This document shows positions 1-8,035 of a stretch of 22,360 nt of DNA, piece by piece. Each line of letters starts with the position of its first letter. Position 1 is the first letter of the stretch. Under the pieces are notes generated by a model. That model was not told the DNA's origin, searched no databases, and saw nothing but the letters and a program-made list of their open reading frames with translations. Both the position numbers and the translations under genes were made by a program. This DNA is from JBOFCO01 sp051646105 (GTDB lineage Bacteria > Pseudomonadota > Alphaproteobacteria > Rhodobacterales > Rhodobacteraceae): the NCBI GenBank assembly GCA_051646105.1, contig JBOFCO010000105.1, positions 1 through 22,360 on the forward strand, given 5' to 3'.

Positions 1-41
1 GGCTGTACCAGCATGATGTGACGGAGCCGCAGCGTTAGCGG

Positions 42-905
42 CTAATGCGGGGCTGGCGGCACCAGATCGGGCAGGCAGGCCGCGAGCTGCGCCATCCCGC
101 CGGGATGCCAGCCAAATGCACGAAGGGCCGTGCAGTCCATTTCGGCCACCGGCGTCTTGTCGGGCGTGGGCACCGGGTGCGGGCAGCCGGTCAGACGCGC
201 AACACGCGCCAGAAGGTCGGCGCGGTCCAGCAGGATATCCGACGCATTGAACGCCCGTCCGGCAACGCATTCCGCCGGAGCGGTCATAAGACACAACACG
301 GCCGCCGCCAGATCGGCGCCATGCAGTTCCGTGGCGCGGCGGGGGGCAACGGACCGCCCTGAAAGATAGTCGGCGAACAGGCCCTGCCACTTGTGGGGGG
401 CTTCTGGCACCGCGCGTCCGTAGATGCCGGTGGCGCGCAAGGAAACGCCGCAGAAGCTTTTGTCGGACATGGAAAAAAGCGACTTCTCCGCCGACGCTTT
501 TACCTGCCCGTAAAGACTGGATGGGGACAGCGGCATATCTTCGTGCAGGGGGCCGGTCAGCCCATCATAGACGGCGCGCGATGACAGAAAGATCACCCTT
601 GCCACACCGCTTTGCCGCGCATGTTCGAAAAGGCGCATGCTGCCCGACAGGTTCAGCATCTGGAATGTCGCGGGATCGTCACCTTCGCCGCCGCGATACC
701 GGCCGGGCACATGCGAAAACGCCGCATGGATCAGCACATCGCAGTCAGCCAGCGAGGTTTCCGCCGGATTTGCCAGATCAAAGACGCGGATTTCAACGCC
801 CGCCTTTCCCCTGCCAAGCTCGATCAGGTCATGCCCGGCATCGCGCAGGCCGACCGACAGAAAACCGCCCAGATAGCCGGACGCCCCTGTCAGGGCCACC
901 TTCAT
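42..905 (-). CDS. NAD-dependent epimerase/dehydratase (extended SDR)
   Basis: This 287-residue protein looks like an extended short-chain dehydrogenase/reductase of the nucleotide-sugar epimerase type. The N-terminal Rossmann signature TGASGYLG (residues 6-13) binds NAD(P). The catalytic set is visible as SSRAVY (108-113) and YGQVK, giving Tyr132 and Lys136. The length suits a small member of the family. The ATG lies only 10 bases downstream of the stop of the glycosyltransferase gene on the same strand, so the two are probably co-transcribed; no strong ribosome binding site is seen, which would fit translational coupling. By family it would oxidise, epimerise or dehydrate an NDP-sugar in the cytoplasm, perhaps for the neighbouring glycosyltransferase, but the substrate cannot be read from the sequence. 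Confidence 0.85.
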   Translation of the reverse strand: MKVALTGASGYLGGFLSVGLRDAGHDLIELGRGKAGVEIRVFDLANPAETSLADCDVLIHAAFSHVPGRYRGGEGDDPATFQMLNLSGSMRLFEHARQSGVARVIFLSSRAVYDGLTGPLHEDMPLSPSSLYGQVKASAEKSLFSMSDKSFCGVSLRATGIYGRAVPEAPHKWQGLFADYLSGRSVAPRRATELHGADLAAAVLCLMTAPAECVAGRAFNASDILLDRADLLARVARLTGCPHPVPTPDKTPVAEMDCTALRAFGWHPGGMAQLAACLPDLVPPAPH

Positions 906-915
906 CTGCTGACGG

Positions 916-1821
916 TCATGCAGGGGACGGGCCGGTAAGGCCGTCGGGATCGGGGATCGCGCTGCCTTGATCGTATGCCTGCCAAAGATCGATCAGCGGC
1001 GTTAGCAGATGACTGCGTCCGTGGGAAATTTCCCAAGGTTTTTCATACTGATAGTGGACGACATGCACCTGTTTCCAGTCCCACAGTTCCGGCAGGTTGA
1101 ACCAGACATATTGAAGCATGTTGTAATAGACCGGCAGGCCGTGCCAACGCGGAAAATAGCTTTCCAGAAACGTCTGGTCGGTGCGGCGCCAGAACACGCC
1201 GGGCCTGTCCAGCGCATCCAGCATCGCGGTAAATGTCGCGGGGTCCGGGCGCAGCGTGAACACGCCCGAGTTCAGCCGCCCGAAATCGGTAAGCGATTCA
1301 TAGACATTCGGCGCGGCGCAGAAATTCGGGAAGTCGAAAAGATGGTCACAGTTGCGCAGCACCAGCGCATCGGCATCGATGAACACGCAGGACCGGTATT
1401 CGGTCAGTTGCCAGGCACGCAGCTTGACGAAATTCTTCAGCGGCGCGTGAAAGACAGGTTTCGTTCCCTTGGTAAAGGGATCGCGCCCGTGCAGGGCATC
1501 GCGACAATGGGCGGCATCGAATTCGGCCGAGGTCGGCAGCAGATCGGTTTCCACCAGCCGCGCCCCTTCGGCCAGCAGCCCCGCCAGATCAAGCAATGGC
1601 ACATCGGGTGTGTAAAGCACCACCTTGTCGGCGCGGGTTCCGGTGTGGTTCAACGACCGCAGCAGCGCCCGCGCGCCGCGTGCATAGTCGGAATTTGTAA
1701 CCAGCGTGACATAGGCGCGATCAGACCGCGCGCCCGAACCCGGACGCAGCCCGACAAAGGGCCGGTGTCCAAGACGGTCGGATTTTTCATCAAGATCGGC
1801 GCGCAAGATGTTGCCGGACAT
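916..1821 (-). CDS. glycosyltransferase family 8-like (glycogenin-type)
   Basis: The 301-residue product resembles GT-A fold transferases of family 8. After a 35-residue N-terminal extension it enters the fold at AYVTLVTNSDYARGA (36-50). The metal- and nucleotide-sugar-binding DxD motif is FIDADALVL (148-154, Asp149/Asp151). LNSGVF (184-189) and DQTFLESYF (215-223) match the family pattern, and HYQYEKPW (256-263) resembles the C-terminal H-x-KPW block of glycogenin-type enzymes. It probably moves a hexose from UDP-sugar to a glycan or lipid acceptor. The start is supported by an AGGA upstream of the ATG. It is transcribed with the epimerase gene just downstream, suggesting a small surface-carbohydrate unit. 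Donor and acceptor are unknown. Confidence 0.82.
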   Translation of the reverse strand: MSGNILRADLDEKSDRLGHRPFVGLRPGSGARSDRAYVTLVTNSDYARGARALLRSLNHTGTRADKVVLYTPDVPLLDLAGLLAEGARLVETDLLPTSAEFDAAHCRDALHGRDPFTKGTKPVFHAPLKNFVKLRAWQLTEYRSCVFIDADALVLRNCDHLFDFPNFCAAPNVYESLTDFGRLNSGVFTLRPDPATFTAMLDALDRPGVFWRRTDQTFLESYFPRWHGLPVYYNMLQYVWFNLPELWDWKQVHVVHYQYEKPWEISHGRSHLLTPLIDLWQAYDQGSAIPDPDGLTGPSPA

Positions 1822-1955
1822 GATTTATTCCTGTTTTGTGCCACGCGGACGCGGCGCGGTAATCCTCCCGTCGTTGCACTATATTATCCGGGCTGTCAGG
1901 GGAAGGAAACATGCGAGATGCTGCATGGTTAAGCTGCCCGAAACGACAGGCGGAT

Positions 1956-1992
1956 GCTTGCCGCAGGCACAGGCCCGATTCACGCGGCAAGC
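1956..1992. repeat. 9-bp inverted repeat around the xthA stop codon
   Basis: GCTTGCCGC (1956-1964) is mirrored exactly by GCGGCAAGC (1984-1992), with a 19-base spacer holding the xthA stop. It could form a hairpin in the xthA mRNA end. No T-tract follows on the minus strand, so it is not a classic intrinsic terminator; it may be an mRNA-end stabiliser or chance. Confidence 0.35.
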
Positions 1993-2762
1993 TGCACCCA
2001 GACGGGCACGTGATCCGATGGCTTGTCGCGCCCGCGCACCGCCTTGTCGATACCTGATGCTTCCAGCAGGTCGGCCGCCTGTGGGCTGAGCAGCAGATGA
2101 TCGATGCGGATGCCGTTGTTTTTTTCCCATGCCCCGGCCTGATAATCCCAAAAGCTGTAAAGCCCTGCCGCGGGATGCTGGGTGCGGATCGCCTCGGTGA
2201 ATCCCAGATTTGATATGCGGCGAAAGGCGGCGCGCGCCTCGGGCAGAAACAGCGCGTCGTTTTCCCAGACGTCGGGGCGGGCGGTATCCTCGCGCTGGGG
2301 AATGATGTTGTAATCCCCCGCCATTATCACTGGTTCCTCGCCCGCCAGCAGCGCCGCGGCGCGGTCCTTCATCCGTGCCATCCATTGCAGCTTGTAGTCG
2401 AACTTCGGCCCCGGCGCAGGATTGCCGTTCGGCAGATACAGGCCGCATACGCGTACGACGCGCGAGGTGCCGATCACCGTTGCCTCGATCCAGCGGGCCT
2501 GTTCGTCACTGTCGTCGCCCGGCAAGCCACGCACCACATCCTCCACCGGCAGGCGCGACAGGATCGCGACGCCGTTGAAGCCCTTTTGCCCATGGGTTTC
2601 GACGCGATACCCGGCATCCTCAAAGATTTCCGATGGAAAAGCGTCGTCTACGGATTTGATTTCCTGCAACAAAACCACATCCGGACTGGCCTCGCGCAGC
2701 CATTCCGGAAGCGCCTCGATACGGGCCTTGATGCCATTGATGTTGAAGCTGGCTATTTTCAT
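1980..2762 (-). CDS. xthA: exodeoxyribonuclease III (AP endonuclease family 1)
   Basis: The 260-residue protein is an Exo III type Mg-dependent nuclease that cuts 5' of abasic sites and degrades 3' ends in base-excision repair. The fold starts at MKIASFNINGIKAR. Catalytic residues are visible in order: Glu34 in LLQEIK, Tyr109 in GLYLPNG, Asp150 and Asn152 in AGDYN, Asp221-His222 in RIDH, and the Asp250-His251 pair in SDHVPV at the C terminus. The frame stays open 33 codons further upstream, but the ATG at 2762 is preferred because a strong GGGGGAGAGG Shine-Dalgarno precedes it and the family begins there. It sits 56 bases downstream of an unassigned gene on the same strand. xthA is a good match; related paralogues share these motifs. 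Confidence 0.93.
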   Translation of the reverse strand: MKIASFNINGIKARIEALPEWLREASPDVVLLQEIKSVDDAFPSEIFEDAGYRVETHGQKGFNGVAILSRLPVEDVVRGLPGDDSDEQARWIEATVIGTSRVVRVCGLYLPNGNPAPGPKFDYKLQWMARMKDRAAALLAGEEPVIMAGDYNIIPQREDTARPDVWENDALFLPEARAAFRRISNLGFTEAIRTQHPAAGLYSFWDYQAGAWEKNNGIRIDHLLLSPQAADLLEASGIDKAVRGRDKPSDHVPVWVQLAA

Positions 2763-2818
2763 CCGGCCTCTCCCCCTGCTGGAGGCAACGATAGACGCGG
2801 GCCACGCTGGCCGCAAGT

Positions 2819-3544
2819 TCAGGCAATCCAGGCCGCATGCGGTCGCGCCGCTGCCAGCCACATTTTATCCAGGGTGTCGATACGATCCGGTTCAAAGCGG
2901 TCGGCCTGCTCCCAATACCGCCCGGAGGGCACGACATATCCAAGTTGCTCCTCTTCGTGAAGGGCACGGCGCGCACCATTGGCGCACCACGGCTGCGGTC
3001 GGCAAAGCGCCGCCCTGGCACGATCCGCCCGGGGAAAGATCAGCCGCGAGGTTTGACGACGCGACAGGTTGACCACCGCCGTTCCCTGCATTGCCGCCAG
3101 CACCATCAGCCGTGCAGATTTGGCCTCGAGCGATCGCAGGGTGATGTCGCGGCGCAGCGGGTCCGGGGCGCCCATGCCGTAGAAATGCGTGTCACCGGAC
3201 GGGGCATAGATCATGTCGCATCCCAGATAGGCCAGAACCTGCGGGCGATAGTGGTGCAAGGCCCAATATCCGGCGGTAAAGGCCATGGTGCCGCCAGCAT
3301 AAACAAATCCACCGAAGGCATTGTTTGCAGGAACAAATTCCGTCTCGGACACAATGCGCTTTTGGGGCCGCGGAGCCGGGGGCATTCGATCAGCGGGAAA
3401 GTCATACGGATGGATCATCACATCCCAGTCCGTCCGCACCGCCCAGGCGTTGTTGATCGCAACGATATGATCGAAGGGCGCCCGTGACCAGTCGCGGGCG
3501 CGAATGACATCGTGGGCCGAACCCAGCAAAAGGACCGTGGTCAT
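2819..3544 (-). CDS. uncharacterised protein with Rossmann-like and THFYG motifs
   Basis: I do not recognise a named family with confidence. The 241-residue reading from the ATG at 3544 starts with a hydrophobic strand and glycine turn (TTVLLLGSAHDV), then FDHIVAINNAW (25-34), GGFVYAGGTMAF (78-89), LAYLGCDMIY (104-113), THFYG (119-123) and AVVNLS (156-161). This order is reminiscent of bacterial sialyltransferase-like or DUF115-type proteins, where a late G-C/D element and an H-F-Y-G segment line the active site; that link is from memory and weak. Neither a signal peptide nor a membrane segment is evident. The frame is open to 3655, into the ErpA-like gene, but AGGA before the 3544 ATG favours the shorter form. 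The C-terminal part is rich in Arg and Ala and less family-like. Confidence 0.65.
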   Translation of the reverse strand: MTTVLLLGSAHDVIRARDWSRAPFDHIVAINNAWAVRTDWDVMIHPYDFPADRMPPAPRPQKRIVSETEFVPANNAFGGFVYAGGTMAFTAGYWALHHYRPQVLAYLGCDMIYAPSGDTHFYGMGAPDPLRRDITLRSLEAKSARLMVLAAMQGTAVVNLSRRQTSRLIFPRADRARAALCRPQPWCANGARRALHEEEQLGYVVPSGRYWEQADRFEPDRIDTLDKMWLAAARPHAAWIA

Positions 3545-3624
3545 CACGGAGGTCCTGTCAAGAAATCTGTTCGCCACACCGAAGTTAGCGCAGTTGCCCG
3601 GCAGGACAAGCCCGGCGGATATGT

Positions 3625-3987
3625 TCAGATGGAAAAGCTGGTACCGCAGCCGCAAGAGCTGGTCGCATTAGGGTTTTCAACGACGAAACGCGCCCCGATC
3701 AGTTCATCCGTGAAATCAATCACGGCGTTTTGCAGGAACGGCAGCGAAACGCTGTCGATCAGCACCCTCTGCCCATCCTGTTCCAGCACCATATCATCCG
3801 TCGTGGGATCATCCAGGCGAATGTCATACTGGAATCCGGAACAGCCGCCGCCTTCAACCGCGACGCGCAACGCCTTGGTATCGCCAGAAATTTCGGCGAT
3901 CTCACGCAGCCGGGCAAAGGCACGGTCGGTGACCCGCGGCGGATGCGGGGCGACGGCGGGGGACATCAGGTCGGGCAGGCCGGTCAT
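3625..3987 (-). CDS. erpA: ErpA/HesB-type iron-sulfur cluster insertion protein
   Basis: The 120-residue protein is an A-type Fe-S carrier that receives clusters from the assembly scaffold and passes them to apo-proteins in the cytoplasm. The three ligand cysteines are present: Cys49 in EGGGCSGFQYD and Cys112/Cys114 in the C-terminal SSCGCG. The FQYDI and ARFVVENPNA segments are typical. The ATG at 3987 is chosen because it gives the usual length, with GGAA a few bases upstream; a start at 3966 is also possible. The gene is divergent from dgt across about 100 bases. ErpA versus IscA/SufA cannot be fully settled from motifs, but a lone copy outside a suf or isc operon next to dgt favours ErpA. 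Confidence 0.88.
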   Translation of the reverse strand: MTGLPDLMSPAVAPHPPRVTDRAFARLREIAEISGDTKALRVAVEGGGCSGFQYDIRLDDPTTDDMVLEQDGQRVLIDSVSLPFLQNAVIDFTDELIGARFVVENPNATSSCGCGTSFSI

Positions 3988-4018
3988 GGCTGTTCCATGC
4001 GATGATCTGTGCAACCCA

Positions 4019-4061
4019 GATATAGGCGGGGGGTGGCCCTGCCGCAAGCCGCCGCCTATAG
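4019..4061. promoter_or_regulatory. symmetric divergent promoter region, erpA-like/dgt
   Basis: A perfect 9-bp inverted repeat, TATAGGCGG (4021-4029) and CCGCCTATA (4052-4060), is separated by 22 bases. Each arm carries a -10-like element facing outward: TATAGT (4056-4061) toward dgt and TATATC on the minus strand (4019-4024) toward the ErpA-like gene. Each lies about 30 bases from its start codon. No good -35 is seen for dgt. The symmetry suggests either two mirrored promoters or a dimeric regulator site. Confidence 0.5.
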
Positions 4062-4089
4062 TTCCCCCGCCAGAAGGAGAATGCCACAG

Positions 4090-5232
4090 ATGCTTGCGCC
4101 CTTTGCCTGCCATCCCGACGACAGCCGGGGGCGGCTGCATGCCGAAGGCATGTCGACCTTCCGTTCACCCTATCAGCGCGACCGTGACCGGATCATCCAT
4201 TCCAGCGCCTTCCGGCGGCTGAAGCACAAGACGCAGGTCTTTGTAGAACACGAAGGCGATTATTACCGCACCCGCCTGACCCATACGGTCGAGGTGGCGC
4301 AGGTCGCCCGCACCATCGCGGGCCATCTTGGCCTGAACACCGATCTGGCCGAAGCGGTGGCACTGGCTCATGATCTTGGTCATCCGCCCTTTGGTCATAC
4401 CGGCGAGGATGCCCTTGAAATCCTTATGAAACCCTATGGTGGTTTCGACCACAACGCGCAGGCGATCCGCATCGTCACCCGGCTGGAACGGCATTATGCC
4501 GATTTCGACGGCCTGAACCTGACTTGGGAAACGCTGGAAGGCATCGCCAAGCACAACGGCCCGGTCGCGCCGCCGCTGGCCTATGCGCTGGCCGATTTCA
4601 ACGCGCGTTACGATCTGGAACTGTCCACCCATGCCAGCGCCGAGGCGCAGGTCGCCGCTGTGGCCGACGATGTGGCCTATAATCACCACGATCTGCATGA
4701 CGGCCTGCGGGCAGAGCTTTTCACCGAAGCCGATCTGATGGACCTGCCGGTCACCGGCCCCTGCTTTGCCGAGGTTGACCGCCGTTATCCGGGTCTGGAC
4801 CCGACCCGCCGGCGGCATGAGGCCCTGCGCCGCGTCTTTGGTCTGATGGTCGAGGACGTGATAGCCGTCGCCCGCAACCGGCTTGAGGCCGCACAGCCTG
4901 CCTCGGCCCAGGACATCCGCGATATGGACGGGCCGATCATCCGGTTTTCCAAGCCGCTTTATCAGGACCTGAAGGCGATCAAGGGTTTCCTGTTCCACCG
5001 CATGTATCGTGCGCCCAGCGTGGTGACAGAACGCCAGCGTGTGACAAGGGTGGTCAATGACCTGTTCCCGCTGTTTATGAACGATCCCGGTCAGCTGCCG
5101 CCCGAATGGCAGCCGGATGTCACCGGGGCGCGTAGCGAAACCGATCTTGCGCGGGTGGTGCTGGATTACGTTGCCGGGATGACCGACCGCTTCGCCTTGC
5201 AGGAACATGCCCGGCTGTTCGGAAATGGCTGA
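4090..5232 (+). CDS. dgt: deoxyguanosinetriphosphate triphosphohydrolase-like protein
   Basis: The 380-residue product belongs to the HD-domain dNTPases that hydrolyse dGTP to deoxyguanosine and triphosphate and so help set dNTP pools. The HD signature is clear: RTRLTHTVEVAQ (His65), AHDLGHPPFGHTGE (His94-Asp95) and the later metal ligand in VADDVAYNHHD (about Asp194). YQRDRDRIIHSSAFRRLKHKTQVF at the N terminus is diagnostic for this subfamily. The ATG at 4090 is chosen because AAGGAG (4074-4079) lies 10 bases before it; an ATG at 4081 is only one base from that site and is unlikely. It converges on gpt. Linkage to erpA is common in alphaproteobacteria. Confidence 0.93.
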   Translation: MLAPFACHPDDSRGRLHAEGMSTFRSPYQRDRDRIIHSSAFRRLKHKTQVFVEHEGDYYRTRLTHTVEVAQVARTIAGHLGLNTDLAEAVALAHDLGHPPFGHTGEDALEILMKPYGGFDHNAQAIRIVTRLERHYADFDGLNLTWETLEGIAKHNGPVAPPLAYALADFNARYDLELSTHASAEAQVAAVADDVAYNHHDLHDGLRAELFTEADLMDLPVTGPCFAEVDRRYPGLDPTRRRHEALRRVFGLMVEDVIAVARNRLEAAQPASAQDIRDMDGPIIRFSKPLYQDLKAIKGFLFHRMYRAPSVVTERQRVTRVVNDLFPLFMNDPGQLPPEWQPDVTGARSETDLARVVLDYVAGMTDRFALQEHARLFGNG

Positions 5233-5238
5233 GGGGCA

Positions 5239-5255
5239 GGGGGCTGCATGCCCCC
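5239..5255. terminator. hairpin between convergent dgt and gpt
   Basis: GGGGGC (5239-5244) pairs with GCCCCC (5250-5255) around a TGCAT loop, in the 32-base gap between two convergent stop codons. Location and symmetry suit a bidirectional terminator, but no T-run follows on either strand, so strength is uncertain. Confidence 0.55.
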
Positions 5256-5264
5256 CGCAAGCTG

Positions 5265-5771
5265 TCAGTCGGTGCCGCGCATCGGTTGCACGTATTGCAG
5301 CGCCATGTCCCAGGGAAAGAAGATCCAGGTGTCCTGACTGACCTCGGTGATATACGTATCGACCATCGGCCGCCCCGAAGGCTTGGCATAGACCGTCGCA
5401 AAATGCGCCTTGGGGTAGAGCTTGCGCACCAGTTCCAGCGTCTTGCCGGTATCGACAAGGTCATCGACGATCAGGATGCCGTTGCCGTCGCCCATCAGGT
5501 CGGCCTGCGGGGCCTTGATCACCTTGGCTTCCGCCTGCGACTGGTGGCTGTAGCTTTTCACGCTGATCGTATCGACGATGCGGATATCCAGTTCGCGGCT
5601 GACGATCATTGCCGGGACCAGCCCGCCACGTGTGATGCCGACCACCGCTTTCCACGCGCCGTTGTCTGGGCCGTGGCCATCAAGCCGCCAGGCCAATGCA
5701 CGGGCGTCACGGTGAATCTGGTCCCATGAGACATGGAAGCCTTTTTCATGTGGCAGACGTTCGGCGGGCAT
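5265..5771 (-). CDS. gpt: xanthine-guanine phosphoribosyltransferase
   Basis: This 168-residue enzyme salvages guanine and xanthine (hypoxanthine poorly) with PRPP to form nucleotides. The PRPP-binding motif ILIVDDLVDTGKT (99-111) is complete. VVGITRGGLVPA (43-54) forms the loop near the pyrophosphate site, and SVKSYSHQSQ and WIFFPWD (149-155) are typical of Gpt. AAGGGA precedes the ATG. The gene starts 12 bases after the stop of the LysE-type gene and is probably the last gene of the fabI-lysE-gpt operon. It converges on dgt, which is another purine-nucleotide enzyme; that pairing may be coincidental. Confidence 0.93.
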   Translation of the reverse strand: MPAERLPHEKGFHVSWDQIHRDARALAWRLDGHGPDNGAWKAVVGITRGGLVPAMIVSRELDIRIVDTISVKSYSHQSQAEAKVIKAPQADLMGDGNGILIVDDLVDTGKTLELVRKLYPKAHFATVYAKPSGRPMVDTYITEVSQDTWIFFPWDMALQYVQPMRGTD

Positions 5772-5783
5772 CTCTTGTCCCTT

Positions 5784-6398
5784 TCAGGTTGCGGCGAGCT
5801 TGATGCCCAGCAGGGTCAGCATTCCGCCGAAGGCGCGGTCGATCACGGTTTTCAGGCTGATATAGGCGGCGCGGCTGCGGTCGAGCGAGAAGATGCGCGC
5901 CACGGCGGTGTTCCACACAGTTTCAGACAGGAAGATCACTGCCAGCAGGGCCGCGATCTGCCATGCGGGGGTTTCGGGCGGCACGGTGCCAAGGAAGATC
6001 GCGCCGAACATGACCACCGGTTTCGGGTTGGCAAGTTGCGTGAACAGGCCGAGCCGAAAGGCTGACAGGGCGGAGCGCGGCACCGGGCGGCTGTCGGTGG
6101 TCACGAAGGGCTCCGTCGCCTGCCGCCAAAGCTTGATCCCCATCCAGACCAGATAGCCGCCACCTGCGATTTTCATCGTCCAAAGCAGGGCCGGGGCGGT
6201 CTGGAACAGCATGCTCATCCCGAACATGGCCGCCGTGGCCCAGAAAATTGCGCCGGCGCCGATGCCTGTCGCCAGCCACAGGCCGGTGCGAAAGCCTTCT
6301 GTCAGACCGGTGCGGGCAGACATCAGCACGGCAGGCCCCGGGCTGATGGCTGCGAAAAGCGACAGGCCGGCGAAGAACAGAAAGGCGGCCAGCGTCAT
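5784..6398 (-). CDS. LysE/RhtB-family amino-acid exporter
   Basis: The 204-residue protein is almost wholly hydrophobic, with about six predicted membrane segments, and carries the family motif AAISPGPAVL (16-25) in the first hairpin. Members export amino acids or related metabolites such as homoserine, threonine or lysine across the inner membrane; the substrate here cannot be read. The start is the ATG at 6398, which overlaps the fabI stop as ATGA, so translation is probably coupled. The frame extends further upstream, but that part is only a shadow of fabI. LFTQLANPKPVVMFGAIFLG in the middle is a well-conserved family block. The pairing with fabI is not functionally obvious. Confidence 0.88.
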   Translation of the reverse strand: MTLAAFLFFAGLSLFAAISPGPAVLMSARTGLTEGFRTGLWLATGIGAGAIFWATAAMFGMSMLFQTAPALLWTMKIAGGGYLVWMGIKLWRQATEPFVTTDSRPVPRSALSAFRLGLFTQLANPKPVVMFGAIFLGTVPPETPAWQIAALLAVIFLSETVWNTAVARIFSLDRSRAAYISLKTVIDRAFGGMLTLLGIKLAAT

Positions 6399-7216
6399 TC
6401 CTTGCGCCCGGTCACAACATCGATGTCGGGGGCATCCACCGCCTTCATGCCGACGACGTGATAGCCTGCGTCGACATGCAGAACCTCTCCCGTCGTCCCC
6501 GATCCCAGATCGGACAGCAGATAGAGCGAGGCCTTGCCCACCTCTTCCTGCGTCACGTTGCGGCGCAGCGGTGAATTCAGTTCGTTCCACTTCATGATAT
6601 AGCGGAAATCGCCGATGCCGCTGGCGGCCAGTGTCTTGATCGGCCCGGCAGAGATGGCGTTCACGCGGATGTTGTCCTTGCCCAGATCCTCGGCCAGATA
6701 CTGGACGGAGGTTTCGAGCGCCGCCTTGGCGATCCCCATCACGTTGTAATGCGGCATTACCTTTTCGGCGCCGTAATAGGTCAGCGTGAGCAGGCTGCCG
6801 CCATCGGGCATCATTGCACAGGCGCGCTGGCAGACCGCGGTGAAGGAATAGACGGAAATATCCATGGTCATGCGGAAGTTCGCGGCGCTTGTATCGACAT
6901 AGCGCCCGCGCAATTCGTTCTTGTCGGAAAAGCCGATCGCATGAACGACGAAATCCAGACGGCCCCACAGGTTTTTAAGATGCGCGAACAGGGCATCCAG
7001 CGATGCTTCGTCCGACACATCGCATTCGATCACATCGGTTGAACCGACCTCGGCGGCAAGCGGATCGACGCGCTTTTTCAAGGCTTCTCCCTGATAGGAA
7101 AAGGCCATCTGTGCGCCGTGTTCATGCAGGGCCTTGGCGATGCCCCAGGCGATCGATTTGTCATTGGCAAGGCCCATGATAAGGCCACGCTTTCCAGACA
7201 TGAGAGCTGCGGGCAT
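6395..7216 (-). CDS. fabI: enoyl-[acyl-carrier-protein] reductase (NADH) FabI
   Basis: The 273-residue protein catalyses the last reduction of each fatty-acid elongation cycle, turning trans-2-enoyl-ACP into acyl-ACP with NADH. The FabI-specific nucleotide site is GLANDKSIAWGIA (15-27). The active-site tyrosines and lysine are Tyr147 (TYYGAE), Tyr157 and Lys164 in YNVMGIAK, followed by NAISAGPIKTLAASGI. HAIGF (92-96) carries the glycine whose mutation gives triclosan resistance in E. coli; it is wild type here. GGAG about ten bases before the ATG supports the start, though an ATG five codons later is possible. It leads the operon with lysE and gpt. Some alphaproteobacteria carry two FabI paralogues, so essentiality is not certain. 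Confidence 0.95.
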   Translation of the reverse strand: MPAALMSGKRGLIMGLANDKSIAWGIAKALHEHGAQMAFSYQGEALKKRVDPLAAEVGSTDVIECDVSDEASLDALFAHLKNLWGRLDFVVHAIGFSDKNELRGRYVDTSAANFRMTMDISVYSFTAVCQRACAMMPDGGSLLTLTYYGAEKVMPHYNVMGIAKAALETSVQYLAEDLGKDNIRVNAISAGPIKTLAASGIGDFRYIMKWNELNSPLRRNVTQEEVGKASLYLLSDLGSGTTGEVLHVDAGYHVVGMKAVDAPDIDVVTGRKE

Positions 7217-7365
7217 CGGTGTCTCCGGGTGCCGTTACTGTTTGTCCCGCAGGAATAGGCTATCGCCAACCGGGCTTCAAGTGCGCCCACTTTTGGGGGT
7301 GGGGTGGCATTTTCGCAAAATTGACGTAAGGGCACCGGCCAAATTTACGTTAGGATGCTATCCAA

Positions 7366-7382
7366 GGGGACAGGTTGTCCCC
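7366..7382 (+). repeat. hairpin in the pdxH leader
   Basis: GGGGACA (7366-7372) and TGTCCCC (7376-7382) form a perfect 7-bp stem with a 3-base loop, ending 47 bases before the pdxH start codon. No T-run follows. It could be a leader RNA structure or a dyad operator. Confidence 0.5.
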
Positions 7383-7429
7383 CAGTTCGGCGAGGATTAG
7401 GACATAGATTACGGGAAATAAGGGTGATC

Positions 7430-8035
7430 ATGTCGGACCGGGACGGAATATTCGCAGGGGATGACCCGTTCGTAATTGCGCGGCGGTGGCTGGAGGAGGC
7501 CATCCCCGTGGAACTGAACGACCCCAATGCCGTTGCGGTTGCAACGGTTGATGCTGAGGGGCTGCCGAATGTTCGCATGGTGCTGCTGAAGGAAATCGAA
7601 GCCGCAGGATTTGTGTTCTATACGAACTACGGATCCGCAAAGGGGGAAGAGATCGCCGCAATGGGCAAGGCCGCCTTTGTGATGCACTGGAAAAGCCTGC
7701 GCCGCCAGATCAGGGTACGCGGGGTGACAGAACGGGTCGAGGGCGATCAGGCAGACGCCTATTTCGCGTCACGGTCGCTGAAAAGCCGTCTGGGTGCCTG
7801 GGCGTCACACCAGTCGCAGCCGCTGTCGTCGCGGGCGCATCTCGTCGCCGAGGTGGCGCGGATGACGGCCCGTCACGGCATCGATCCGCCCCGCCCGCCG
7901 TTCTGGGGCGGCATACGCATCCGGCCGACAGAGATCGAATTCTGGGCGGATGGCGCGTTCAGGCTACACGACCGCTTCCGGTGGAAGCGGAAAAATCCTG
8001 AAGGAGAATGGGAGGTCTTGCGATTGTGCCCTTGA
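7430..8035 (+). CDS. pdxH: pyridoxamine 5'-phosphate oxidase
   Basis: The 201-residue flavoenzyme oxidises pyridoxine or pyridoxamine 5'-phosphate to pyridoxal phosphate using FMN and oxygen, the final step of vitamin B6 synthesis and salvage. FMN and substrate contacts are visible: VRMVLLK (48-54), FYTNYGSAKG (63-72), WKSLRRQIRVRG (87-98), ASHQSQ (125-130) and RLHDRFRW (178-185). PPRPPFWGGIRI is typical. The C terminus ends RLCP where most homologues have RLAP or RLSP, a minor change. The ATG at 7430 is preceded by AAGGGTG and gives the normal length; the frame is open 25 codons upstream without family similarity. It is divergent from fabI. Confidence 0.94.
   Translation: MSDRDGIFAGDDPFVIARRWLEEAIPVELNDPNAVAVATVDAEGLPNVRMVLLKEIEAAGFVFYTNYGSAKGEEIAAMGKAAFVMHWKSLRRQIRVRGVTERVEGDQADAYFASRSLKSRLGAWASHQSQPLSSRAHLVAEVARMTARHGIDPPRPPFWGGIRIRPTEIEFWADGAFRLHDRFRWKRKNPEGEWEVLRLCP

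Noticed and set aside
26..42. Short GCCGC/GCGGC hairpin at the end of the epimerase gene
   Set aside because: Only five pairs with no T-run and partly inside the stop codon; not distinguishable from chance in this GC content.
6399..6968. Apparent 190-residue N-terminal extension of the LysE-type protein
   Set aside because: It is read out of frame through fabI; the exporter clearly begins at the ATG at 6398 that overlaps the fabI stop.
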